From NCBI GenBank assembly GCA_031280645.1, contig JAITGL010000029.1, positions 1 through 27,161 on the forward strand: a stretch of 27,161 nt of DNA. Direction: 5' to 3'. The first letter of the stretch is position 1. Every line of letters starts with the position of its first letter. The notes beneath the pieces were generated by a model. The model saw only the letters and a list, made by a program, of their open reading frames with translations. It did not search any database and was not told the origin of the DNA. A program made the position numbers and the translations under genes. The stretch is from Tannerellaceae bacterium. Lineage in GTDB: Bacteria; Bacteroidota; Bacteroidia; Bacteroidales; Tannerellaceae. Below are positions 15,513-23,965 of this stretch, one piece after another.

Positions 15513-16085
15513 ATGGACTATATACTGATATTAATAGCCGCTGTTTTCGTAAACAACATAGTGCTGTCGCAATTCCTCGGGATATGCCCCTTCCTTGGGG
15601 TATCGAAGAAGACGGAAACGGCCGTTGGCATGGGAGGAGCCGTCACGTTTGTGATGACGATCGCCACGATTGTTACATTTTTGATACAACGCTTCCTGCT
15701 CGAGCGTTTCGGACTCGGATTTATGCAAACCATTGTATACATCCTGGTAATTGCCGCCTTGGTTCAGATGCTCGAAATGATCCTGAAAAAGATAGCTCCG
15801 GCCCTTTACCAGGCTCTGGGCGTATACTTGCCGCTTATTACGACCAACTGCGCCGTTCTCGGCGTAGCGATCCTCGTGATACAAAAAGATTACAATCTGC
15901 TGCAATCAATAGTATTTGCTATATCCAACGCCGTTGGGTTTGCCGTGGCCATGACGATCTTTGCAGGCATACGCGAGCAGCTTTCAATGACGCGCATCCC
16001 CCGCGCCATGGAAGGAACTCCGATTGCCCTTGTTACGGCCGGATTGCTGGCCATGGCATTCATGGGTTTTTCAGGCATAGTGTAA
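15513..16085 (+). CDS. rnfA: Rnf complex subunit A, membrane protein
   Basis: 190-aa integral membrane subunit, partner of RnfE, with six helices in inverted topology and homologous to NqrE. NIVLSQFLGICPFLGVSKK has the conserved Cys near the start and PLITTNCAVLGVAIL the second one; together with RnfE these Cys ligate the membrane iron-sulfur cluster. It completes the order B-C-D-G-E-A, the arrangement usual for Bacteroidetes. A gap of 85 bases separates it from rnfE. Confidence 0.93.
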   Translation: MDYILILIAAVFVNNIVLSQFLGICPFLGVSKKTETAVGMGGAVTFVMTIATIVTFLIQRFLLERFGLGFMQTIVYILVIAALVQMLEMILKKIAPALYQALGVYLPLITTNCAVLGVAILVIQKDYNLLQSIVFAISNAVGFAVAMTIFAGIREQLSMTRIPRAMEGTPIALVTAGLLAMAFMGFSGIV

Positions 16086-16152
16086 AATGAGGGGGGCTTT
16101 CAACTTTCACGGTATTTTATCTCTCAAAATATATTGTTCAAATATTTAATTA

Positions 16153-17178
16153 ATGAAGAAGATCTTAGTAACAGGCGGAACCGGCTATATAGGTTCGCAC
16201 ACGGTTGTTGAACTTCAGGCGGCCGGATATGAAGTAATTATTATTGATAACCTGTCAAACTCCAACGAAAATGTTTTAGATGGTATAGAGCGCATATCTG
16301 GCATACGCCCTGAGTTTGTTCGTCTCGACTGCAACGATATGGAAGGGTTGCGCAAGCTCTTTGCAACGCATCGCGGCATTTCCGGCATTATACACTTTGC
16401 CGCCAGCAAGGCCGTGGGCGAATCTGTCGAAAAACCTTTGACGTACTATCGCAACAACCTCGTAACGCTACTTAACTTGCTCGACCTTATGCCAGAGTTC
16501 GGCGTTGAAGCCTTAGTATTTTCCTCCTCCTGCACCGTATACGGCCAGCCCGACTTGTTGCCCGTTACGGAAGATGCTCCGGTACAGCCGGCCATGTCGC
16601 CTTACGGCAATACGAAGCAGATTAACGAGGAGATAATACGCGATGCAATCCATGCCGGACTGCCTTTTAAGGCCGTCGTATTGCGATATTTCAATCCCAT
16701 CGGAGCCCATCCCAGCGCCGAGATAGGCGAGCTGCCCAACGGAGAGCCGCAGAACCTGGTTCCGTTTCTAACTCAAACGGCAGCCGGCATCCGTAGCGAG
16801 TTAAAAGTGTTCGGCAACGATTACAATACCCCCGACGGCTCTTGCATCCGCGATTATATTAATGTGGTCGACCTTTCCAAAGCCCATGTTATAGCAATGG
16901 ACCGCATGCTGGAAAACAAGACCGCCGGCTCTATGGAAATATTCAACCTCGGAACCGGCGTTGGCATATCCGTTTTGGAACTCATCAAGGCCTTTGAACA
17001 AAGCGCAGGCGTGAAAGCTCCCTACCGCATAGTTGGCCGTCGCGAAGGCGATATAGAACAGGTATGGGCTGACCCCGAACATGCCAACAAGGTTCTGGGC
17101 TGGACGGCTCAAACCTCCTTGGAGGATACGCTCGTATCGGCATGGAAGTGGCAGCAAAAGCTTACGGAGCAACAGTAA
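16153..17178 (+). CDS. galE: UDP-glucose 4-epimerase
   Basis: Interconverts UDP-glucose and UDP-galactose, feeding galactose use and surface polysaccharide synthesis (341 aa, normal length). The NAD-binding loop GGTGYIGSH is at about 7-15. The catalytic set is complete: SSSCTVYG with the Ser/Thr at about 123-130 and SPYGNTKQ with the Tyr-x3-Lys pair at about 153-160. RYFNPIGAHPSAEIGE and GDYNTPDGSCIRDYINV-like blocks are conserved (here NDYNTPDGSCIRDY). It lies 67 bases after rnfA. Confidence 0.95.
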   Translation: MKKILVTGGTGYIGSHTVVELQAAGYEVIIIDNLSNSNENVLDGIERISGIRPEFVRLDCNDMEGLRKLFATHRGISGIIHFAASKAVGESVEKPLTYYRNNLVTLLNLLDLMPEFGVEALVFSSSCTVYGQPDLLPVTEDAPVQPAMSPYGNTKQINEEIIRDAIHAGLPFKAVVLRYFNPIGAHPSAEIGELPNGEPQNLVPFLTQTAAGIRSELKVFGNDYNTPDGSCIRDYINVVDLSKAHVIAMDRMLENKTAGSMEIFNLGTGVGISVLELIKAFEQSAGVKAPYRIVGRREGDIEQVWADPEHANKVLGWTAQTSLEDTLVSAWKWQQKLTEQQ

Positions 17179-17200
17179 TTCGTTTGTAACTTATAATACT

Positions 17201-17785
17201 ATGGGCAAACGAGCAGTCGGCTTTTTCAACAAGACAGGTACCTGCAATCCCAACGATCATTACATGCGTCTTCCCAACGATCGTCTTGTCGGCGCACAGC
17301 CTAAACAATACATTCGCAACAAGCTCCGCCGGGTTATTCACGCCCCGCGGCAAACAGGCAAAGGAGACTGGGATAAGGAGCAAGGATTCAAGCAAGCCAA
17401 TCCCTTGTACGAGGAACTTCCGGCCCGTTATGTCAACTCCGGCTATAATGATTCCCTCCCTCCGCTATCTTTATGGCAGCGGCAAAAGCCCGACGGACTG
17501 CTCGACATGGACAGCTTGCTCGGCGAGTTTCAGCGTTTCCGGCGTCGCCATTCCGACATACGGGAACAGAAAGCCGACTACGCTGAAGCATTTCCCCACC
17601 TACTGCTTATGGCCTTTCTCCAACGCATTGCTAACGGCGAAGGCTATATGGATCGCGACAAATTCACCCCCGCTCCTCTTTCCTATTTATTAATCTTCAA
17701 CCGCCGTCCCGAAGCCAAGCCACGTCTATGGAACGAACGCTCGAGCCGCACGCAAGACGGCAACATAACCATCCTCGCCCTATGA
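17201..17785 (+). pseudogene. Internally deleted AAA-ATPase (DUF1703-type) remnant, frame still open
   Basis: 194 aa from the ATG at 17201. Residues 8-54 resemble the start of Bacteroidetes AAA-ATPases of the PD-(D/E)XK-fused class: FFNKTGTCNPNDHYM, then HAPRQTGK. The Walker A motif is cut off straight after Gly-Lys. The protein then jumps to a middle segment of that family (LYEELPARYVNSGYNDSLP and DYAEAFPHLLLMAFLQRIAN, about 69-148) and then to its end (YLLIFNRRPEAKPRLWNER and GNITI, about 162-191). Walker B, the sensor region and the nuclease motif are missing. All joins keep the frame, and the stop overlaps the sulP start (ATGA). It is probably a decayed gene, but it could be translated. 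Confidence 0.6.
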
Positions 17786-19488
17786 AGAATACTATCGACT
17801 TCCATCCCCGCATCCTCTCCACGCTTCGCAACTATTCCAGGGAGCGCTTCCTTGCCGACCTTATGTCGGGAACCATAGTTGGAATAGTGGCTCTACCGCT
17901 TGCCATAGCCTTTGGAATCGCTTCCGGAGTAACGCCTGAGCAAGGGCTGATCACCGCCATCATAGGCGGCTTCATTGTATCGCTGCTCGGAGGGAGCAAC
18001 GTGCAGATAGGCGGGCCCACCGGCGCATTTATTGTGATCGTTTACGGCATCATCCGCAACTACGGCGTCGAGGGGCTGGCCATAGCGACGGTCATGGCCG
18101 GCATTATGCTGATGGTGATGGGTGCGCTCAAGCTCGGCGCCATCATTAAGTTCATCCCCTATCCCATCGTTGTAGGATTCACGAGCGGCATAGCCCTCAC
18201 CATTTTCACCACTCAGATTAAAGATTTATTCGGGCTTGATGTGAAGGAAATGCCGGCCGACTTCCTATCCAAATGGGCCGTATATTTCGGACAGATTAGC
18301 ACAGCGCAGATATGGCCGTTACTTATAGGCTTGCTCAGCATCGCCCTGATTGTATTTGCTCCCAGGTTTTCCAAAAAAATACCGGGATCTCTCGTCGCTA
18401 TCGTTTTGATGACAGCCGCAGTATTCCTAATGCGCCGCTATCTTGGGATAGAGTCGATAGAAACCATAGGCGACCGCTTTGAGCTAAAACCTCTGCTGCC
18501 CCAGCCGCAAAGCATTCCCTTCAACATGGAAACAATCAATCGCCTGCTTCCATCGGCATTCACCATAGCAATGCTGGGCGCTATCGAATCGCTGCTATCT
18601 GCAACAGTAGCCGACGGAGCAACGGGCGACAAGCATCACTCCAACACCGAACTGATCGCCCAAGGCGCAGCAAACATCATAGTCCCTATCTTTGGAGGCA
18701 TACCCGTGACAGGAGCCATTGCCCGCACTATGACGAACATTAACAACGGAGGCCGCTCGCCTGTATCCGGCGTAATCCATGCTATCGTTTTACTTCTCAT
18801 GCTTCTCTGCCTCGGACGGCTTACGCAATACATTCCCATGGCCTGCCTGGCCGGCGTGCTGGTGATGGTATCTTACAATATGAGCGAATGGCGTACGTTC
18901 CGATCGCTGCTGAAAAACCCTAAGAGCGACGTATCGGTACTGCTCGTAACCTTCTTCCTAACCGTCATCTTCGACCTTACGATAGCCATAGAGATAGGGC
19001 TGCTCATAGCCATGTTCCTATTCATGCGACGCATTACGGAAACCTCAAGCGTATCGGTAGCCAGAGACGTAATCGACCTCTCGAAAGAACGCGAAGCTCC
19101 GCAGGAAGACGAGAAGCTCATCATTCCCAAAGGCGTAGAAGTATATGAAATCGACGGCCCCTTCTTCTTCGGCATTGCCAGCAAATTTGATGGCGTGATG
19201 CACAGCATCGGCGACAAGCCCCAGGTGCGAATAATCCGCATGCGCAAAGTACCGTTTATGGATTCAACCGGCCTCCACAACCTTGAGAGCCTCCTCCGCC
19301 TCTCGCGCGACGAGCACATACGCCTTATCCTCTCCGGTGTAAACCAAAAGGTACGCGACCTGCTGTTCAAATCGGGTTTCAATCTCAAAATCGGCGAGGA
19401 AAACATTTGCAGCAACATAAACGAAGCGCTGGCCAAAGCCTCCCAAGCCATTGCAGACCCGGTTAACGCTCCGGCCGAATCTTCATAG
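17782..19488 (+). CDS. SulP/SLC26-family anion transporter with STAS domain
   Basis: 568-aa membrane transporter for sulfate, bicarbonate or another anion. The start was set at 17782 (MKNTIDFHPRIL), not at the longer frame, because it overlaps the preceding stop and precedes the family's first block (FLADLMSGTIVGIVALPLAIAFG). Ten or more hydrophobic helices span about 30-420, with GGPTGAFIVIVYGII and GFTSGIALTIF typical of SulP. A C-terminal STAS domain (about 446-550) contains FMDSTGLHNLE, with Ser495 at the site phosphorylated in anti-sigma antagonists. The substrate cannot be determined. Overlapping hairpins ending in a strong terminator follow it. Confidence 0.9.
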   Translation: MKNTIDFHPRILSTLRNYSRERFLADLMSGTIVGIVALPLAIAFGIASGVTPEQGLITAIIGGFIVSLLGGSNVQIGGPTGAFIVIVYGIIRNYGVEGLAIATVMAGIMLMVMGALKLGAIIKFIPYPIVVGFTSGIALTIFTTQIKDLFGLDVKEMPADFLSKWAVYFGQISTAQIWPLLIGLLSIALIVFAPRFSKKIPGSLVAIVLMTAAVFLMRRYLGIESIETIGDRFELKPLLPQPQSIPFNMETINRLLPSAFTIAMLGAIESLLSATVADGATGDKHHSNTELIAQGAANIIVPIFGGIPVTGAIARTMTNINNGGRSPVSGVIHAIVLLLMLLCLGRLTQYIPMACLAGVLVMVSYNMSEWRTFRSLLKNPKSDVSVLLVTFFLTVIFDLTIAIEIGLLIAMFLFMRRITETSSVSVARDVIDLSKEREAPQEDEKLIIPKGVEVYEIDGPFFFGIASKFDGVMHSIGDKPQVRIIRMRKVPFMDSTGLHNLESLLRLSRDEHIRLILSGVNQKVRDLLFKSGFNLKIGEENICSNINEALAKASQAIADPVNAPAESS

Positions 19489-19519
19489 TCGCTGCAAACC
19501 ACGAACCGTTTGCATTTGA

Positions 19520-19583
19520 AAACAGAGGCTTCTGTTTTTTCAAACGGCGGCCTCTGTTTATCCGAAAAGAGGCCGCGTTTTTT
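19520..19583 (+). terminator. Overlapping alternative hairpins ending in a terminator
   Basis: GCGGCCTCT (19547-19555) pairs with AGAGGCCGC (19568-19576), followed by a T run at 19578-19583: a strong terminator. The same left arm (GCCTCTGTTT, 19550-19559) can instead pair with AAACAGAGGC (19520-19529). That segment can also pair with TCTGTTT at 19531-19537, which is followed by more Ts. So three mutually exclusive stems exist. Confidence 0.75.
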
Positions 19584-19632
19584 ACGGAGCTTCTTTTTGA
19601 AAGCCGATCTGCCATGTTGCTATGGCGTAGAG

Positions 19633-20496
19633 CTAATCATTTTGTAGAGATTTATTGAGCGATATAAGCTCGTCGAGATTCAAATAAGCAAACTGCATCT
19701 CTTCGTCGAGGTTCAGAATGAGGCGGCGGTTGTCGGGGTCGTAACAGAAGTCGCTTATGTTGTATCCGGTTTCAATGGTTTGCAGATTAACTCTCCGTTG
19801 AAATTACAGATGGTCATCAGGTTGTAGAAGCGATGACATTCTACGTATATGCCATGCTCGGCCGACGCGGCGACAATCGCCCGTTTTTTTGTGTACGCCT
19901 TTGGGTCCGTTGTATGGCATGATGGAGATTTGCCCCGTTGTCATATTCCATTTGCCCGCCGACTGCTTGAAATCGCCCTTGCCGTCAGGCTCGATGATCC
20001 TACTGATACATAGAGTGTCGTTTATGTAGACATACTCGCTGGGGAATACCTTTTCATTGATTGTAATCTTCGCTTGAGGCATGTACGACAACGGGCCGGC
20101 CAGCAGGCTGTCTAAATGATAGCTGAAAATGCGCTGCTTGCCGTGATCGGAAAGGAAAAACCTTCGGCCGGCCTCATTCATGGTCAGAACGCCCATAGTG
20201 GCGATCTCTCCCGGACCCTGGCCTCACGGAGCAAAGGAGGCTATGTGCGCGAAAGTGTTTTTATCGAAGACATGTATTTGCAGATCCGGAGAATTATGGT
20301 CGGCGATGAACATGTATTTATCCATTGTATACAGGCGGGACAGCGAACTTATAAAGACATCGCCCGTGTGGATCGCTTGAACTTTGTCGTGAACGTTGAC
20401 AATGTTGCTGCGGTTGTTTTGGCGCTTTTCTATTGTAGAGTTACGGGGGCAGCCCAGGCAAATGGCTATTAGTAGAATGTATTGCAGTCTCTTCAT
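19633..20496 (-). pseudogene. Broken 6-bladed beta-propeller (BF3164-like) lipoprotein gene
   Basis: The start at 20496 gives a lipoprotein signal (MKRLQYILLIAICLGC). The sequence continues through YMFIADHNSPDLQIHVFD and IASFAP to an in-frame TGA at 20224-20226. Directly after it the same frame continues with GQGPGEIATMGVL, the conserved propeller motif (normally R/K-G-x-GPGE). A CGA-to-TGA change would explain the stop. Near 19888-19895 a run of seven A's shifts the frame to RAIVAASAEHGIYVECHRFY, and near 19790 another shift leads to ETGYNISDFCYDPDN and the natural end at about 19633. The family is Bacteroidetes-specific, with unknown role. At least three lesions make it inactive. Confidence 0.75.
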
Positions 20497-20712
20497 AAAA
20501 AAACGGCTTCCGTTTGTTCCTGCATGTCCGGACGCTGCGCGCCTTGCGCCGTTGATCCGCAAAGTGAAAATACTTTTTTCATTGTCCTGCATATTTTGAA
20601 TTTCGTGTCCTGGAAGTTCCCTGCGGCGGTAAAGAAACAAACTTTTTCGTAAAAAGATCCTTGCTTCATAGAAAGCGGCAATATACGCTTTTCCCCAACT
20701 AAGCAATTTTCG

Positions 20713-20720
20713 TATGTTTG
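20713..20720 (+). promoter_or_regulatory. -7 element upstream of the acyl-CoA synthetase gene
   Basis: TATGTTTG fits TAnnTTTG, 30 bases before the ATG at 20751. A TTTT at 20689-20692 lies 20 bases upstream, in place of TTTG. Confidence 0.5.
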
Positions 20721-20750
20721 CATCTCTCCCACATATTAATAATATACGCA

Positions 20751-22808
20751 ATGATAAACAAAGAATTGATAGAGCCGCAAAGTATAGTTGTTATCGGCGG
20801 CTCCAATAACGTTCACAAGCCGGGCGGGAAGATCGTACGAAATCTGCTCGACGGCAAATATAAGGGCGACCTTTATGTAGTTAACTCCAAGGAAACCGAA
20901 GTGCAAGGCCTCAAGTCGTACGCCGACGTGCGCGACATTCCCGACACCGAGCTCGCCATCGTTTCCATTCCCGGAGCCTCATGCCCCGACGTGGTTGATA
21001 TCCTGGCACGGCAGAAGGGCGTGAAAGCGTTTATAATCGTTTCGGCAGGATTCGGCGAAGAATCACCGGAGGGAGCCGAGCTCGAAAACCGGATCCTGCA
21101 AACCGTTAACGAGGCCGAAGCTTCAATGATCGGGCCTAACTGTATCGGCATGATGAACACCTGTTACCACGGCGTATTCACCCAGCCCGTACCCGAATTT
21201 CATCCCGACGGAGTCGACTTTATTTCGAGCTCCGGAGGCACGGCGCTGTTCATTATCGAGTCGGCGCTCACCAAAGGACTGCGGTTCGCCTCGGTGTGGT
21301 CGGTAGGTAATTCGCGGCAGATTGGGGTGGAGGATATACTGGAGTATATGGATCATAATTTCGATCCGGCGCTTAGCTCCCGAATCAAGATGCTGTACGT
21401 TGAGAGCATCAAGAATCCCGACAAGCTGCTGTTCCACGCCTCGTCGCTTATCCGCAAAGGATGCCGTATCGCCGCCATCAAGGCGGGAAGCACCGACACC
21501 GGCAAGCGTGCGGCTTCGTCGCATACGGGAGCTATCGCAAGCTCCGACTCGGCAGTCGAAGCCTTGTTCCGCAAGGCGGGAATAGTGCGGTGCTTTAGCC
21601 GCGAAGAACTTGCAACCGTGGCCTGCATCTTCACACTCAAAGAAATTAAAGGACGAAACTGCGCCATCGTTACCCATGCCGGAGGCCCCGCCGTTATGCT
21701 GGCCGACGCACTGTCGAAAGGACGCGTAAACGTTCCGAAGCTCGAAGGACAGGTAGCCGAAGAGCTCAAGTCGAAGCTCTACCCCGGATCGGCCGTCGGG
21801 AACCCTATCGACATCATCGGAACCGGTACGCCCGAGCACTTGGCAACAGCCATCGACTACTGCGAGAACCGCTTTGAAGATATCGACCTTATGATGGTAA
21901 TATTCGGCAGCCCCGGACTCGTTAAGCTTTACGACACCTACGAAGTTCTTCACAAAAAGATGGAAGAATGCCGTAAACCTATCTTCCCCATCCTGCCTTC
22001 GATAGTTACCGCCGGCCCCGAAGTGAAAAGCTTTATCCGAAAAGGCCACGTTAACTTCTCCGACGAGGTTACCCTCGGAACCGCCCTCTCGCGAGTTATC
22101 AACACCCCCCGCCCTGCCGGGATGGACATACAGATCTACGGCGTTAACGTACCCGAAATCCGACGCATGATCGACGCCCTCCCCGACGGATACCAGTCGC
22201 CCGACAACGTCAGAAGGATACTCCGCTCCGCCGACATACCCATGGTCGAAGAACTCGTTACAACCGACCGCGACGAACTCGCCGCCTTCGCCCGGAAAGT
22301 GAAATACCCCGTAGCCCTCAAAGTAGTAGGCCCCGTGCACAAAAGCGACATGGGCGGCGTAGCCCTCAACATCCGCAGCGAAGAACACCTGATGTTTGAA
22401 TACGAACGGATGATCGCCCTGCCCGAAGTAACCGCCGTTATGATCCAGCCCATGCTGCGCGGACAAGAACTTTTCCTCGGCGCAACCTACGAAGACCGCT
22501 TCGGGCACATCGTGCTCTGCGGCCTGGGCGGCATATTCGTTGAAGTGCTGCAAGACGTATCCTACGGCCTCGCGCCGCTCAGCTACGACGAAACATTTTC
22601 AATGATCCGATCCCTCCGGGGATATCCCATAATAAAAGGAACCAGAGGGCAGAAAGGAATAAACGAACAGCAATACGCCGACATCATCGTACGCCTGTCA
22701 ACCCTCCTGCGCCTCTCGCCCGAAATAAAAGAAATAGACATCAACCCGCTTATCGGCGCCGAGCGCGGACTCTTTGCCGTAGATGCGCGGATAAGAATAG
22801 AAAAATAA
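20751..22808 (+). CDS. ADP-forming acetate/acyl-CoA ligase, fused alpha-beta
   Basis: Converts acyl-CoA, ADP and phosphate to a free acid, CoA and ATP, or the reverse (685 aa). The start at 20751 (MINKELIEPQSIVVIGGSNN) is the family start; an upstream ATG adds 11 unrelated residues. Residues about 1-130 form the CoA-binding Rossmann domain. Residues about 150-450 are the succinyl-CoA-ligase-like part, with catalytic His258 in SSHTGAIAS. Residues about 465-685 form an ATP-grasp domain (YPVALKVVGPVHKSDMGGVALN, INPLI). There is no C-terminal GNAT domain, so it is not a Pat-type acetyltransferase. In anaerobes this enzyme makes ATP by substrate-level phosphorylation during acetate formation. It leads a probable operon with the next two genes. 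Confidence 0.9.
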   Translation: MINKELIEPQSIVVIGGSNNVHKPGGKIVRNLLDGKYKGDLYVVNSKETEVQGLKSYADVRDIPDTELAIVSIPGASCPDVVDILARQKGVKAFIIVSAGFGEESPEGAELENRILQTVNEAEASMIGPNCIGMMNTCYHGVFTQPVPEFHPDGVDFISSSGGTALFIIESALTKGLRFASVWSVGNSRQIGVEDILEYMDHNFDPALSSRIKMLYVESIKNPDKLLFHASSLIRKGCRIAAIKAGSTDTGKRAASSHTGAIASSDSAVEALFRKAGIVRCFSREELATVACIFTLKEIKGRNCAIVTHAGGPAVMLADALSKGRVNVPKLEGQVAEELKSKLYPGSAVGNPIDIIGTGTPEHLATAIDYCENRFEDIDLMMVIFGSPGLVKLYDTYEVLHKKMEECRKPIFPILPSIVTAGPEVKSFIRKGHVNFSDEVTLGTALSRVINTPRPAGMDIQIYGVNVPEIRRMIDALPDGYQSPDNVRRILRSADIPMVEELVTTDRDELAAFARKVKYPVALKVVGPVHKSDMGGVALNIRSEEHLMFEYERMIALPEVTAVMIQPMLRGQELFLGATYEDRFGHIVLCGLGGIFVEVLQDVSYGLAPLSYDETFSMIRSLRGYPIIKGTRGQKGINEQQYADIIVRLSTLLRLSPEIKEIDINPLIGAERGLFAVDARIRIEK

Positions 22809-22839
22809 GTATCACTATCAAACAAAAAAACATTCAATC

Positions 22840-23151
22840 ATGACAACAAACGACGGACTCAGCTACGACGAGAATGACGCCCTGGCATTCATTCTCAACT
22901 ACATTCCCCAGGAACTGAAATCAAAAATATCCGACGACGACGTGCTCTATATCCTCGACCTCGTAGACGAATTTTACGAATCAAAAGGCGACTACGAGCC
23001 CAGCGACACCGAGTACGAGCAGTTTGAAAAAGAAATGCTCGAATTCATAGTAACCAACTCGGCCAACGACCACATCGGCCCCTACAACGCCGAAGAAATA
23101 GGATGGATCCTCGACGCCGAAGTAGAATACTGCGAATCGCTTGGCCTCTAA
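22840..23151 (+). CDS. Small acidic protein of unknown function
   Basis: 103 aa, rich in Asp and Glu and in aromatic residues, with no signal peptide or membrane segment. It looks helical (NDALAFILNYIPQELKSKI, then DVLYILDLVDEFYESKGDY). The second half repeats a similar pattern (EEIGWILDAEVEYCESLGL), suggesting two related helical hairpins. I do not recognise a named domain. It lies 31 bases after the acyl-CoA synthetase gene and 32 before the ompA-type gene, and has the same base composition as both, so it appears to be a genuine member of that operon. Confidence 0.75.
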   Translation: MTTNDGLSYDENDALAFILNYIPQELKSKISDDDVLYILDLVDEFYESKGDYEPSDTEYEQFEKEMLEFIVTNSANDHIGPYNAEEIGWILDAEVEYCESLGL

Positions 23152-23183
23152 AATCACCCGGCCTCCCATAAATTTTAATTGAA

Positions 23184-23867
23184 ATGAACAAAATGAACAA
23201 AACAAGCGCCCTGCCGGTAATAGCCCTCTCAATGGCGCTAATCCTATCCGGATGCGGAGCAAGCAACGCCGTAAAAGGAACCGCCATAGGAGCAGGAGCA
23301 GGAGCCGCCGTAGGCGCAGGAATCGGAGCCGCCGCCAAAAACGTAGCCCTCGGAGCCGTGATAGGAGCCGCCGTAGGAGGAACCGCCGGAGCCCTCATCG
23401 GCAAAAAAATGGACAAGCAAAAACGAGAAATCGAAAGCTCCGTACCAGCCGCAAAAGTCGAAACCGTTAACAACGGCGAAGCCCTGAGAGTAACCTTCGA
23501 CTCCGGCATCCTGTTCGCCACCAACTCAAGCGCCCTCGGCAACGCATCGAAAAACTCCCTCTCCAATTTCGCCGTAAGCCTCCGCAATAATCCCGACACC
23601 TACCTCCGCATCGTAGGCCACACCGACAGCACCGGAGGCGCCGACCTCAACCAAACCCTGTCGGAAAAACGCGCCCAAAGCGTGTTTGAATACCTCCGCG
23701 CCCAAGGCGTAAACACCCTGAGGATGAACTACGAAGGCAAAGGCTACCGCGAACCCGTGGCCGACAACTACACAGCCTCCGGACGGCAGCAAAACCGCCG
23801 CGTAGAAATCCTCATCCTCGCCAACGAGAAGATGATCAACGAAGCCCGGCAAGGAACCCTCCGCTAA
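23184..23867 (+). CDS. OmpA-family lipoprotein with glycine-zipper
   Basis: Outer-membrane lipoprotein that binds peptidoglycan (227 aa). The signal ends in a lipobox ILSGC, with Cys24 the lipidated residue. Residues about 31-78 form a glycine-zipper region of alternating Gly/Ala segments (GTAIGAGAGAAVGAGIG and GAVIGAAVGGTAGALIGKKM). Residues about 105-215 are the OmpA C-terminal domain, with VGHTDSTGGADLNQTLSEKR and the Asn-Arg-Arg-Val motif (QQNRRVEILI) that contacts diaminopimelate. It resembles E. coli YiaD. Met4 is an alternative start. It closes the operon; no strong terminator is seen before the palindromic array 100 bases downstream. Confidence 0.9.
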   Translation: MNKMNKTSALPVIALSMALILSGCGASNAVKGTAIGAGAGAAVGAGIGAAAKNVALGAVIGAAVGGTAGALIGKKMDKQKREIESSVPAAKVETVNNGEALRVTFDSGILFATNSSALGNASKNSLSNFAVSLRNNPDTYLRIVGHTDSTGGADLNQTLSEKRAQSVFEYLRAQGVNTLRMNYEGKGYREPVADNYTASGRQQNRRVEILILANEKMINEARQGTLR

Positions 23868-23965
23868 CCGCGCCCCCCTCGGCCCACAGCCGGCCCAGCC
23901 ATCCGAGCCGCTTAAACCGTTAAGGCAACCATGCCAATAATTTATTGAACCGGCAGAATGGTTCA

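Noticed and set aside
17081..17200. Longer start for the AAA-ATPase remnant, overlapping galE
   Set aside because: It would overlap the galE end by almost 100 bases, and the family resemblance begins only a few residues after the ATG at 17201.
20224..20226. TGA read as an amino acid (recoding)
   Set aside because: The same gene has two more frameshifts, other genes here use TGA as a normal stop, and the position fits a CGA-to-TGA mutation.
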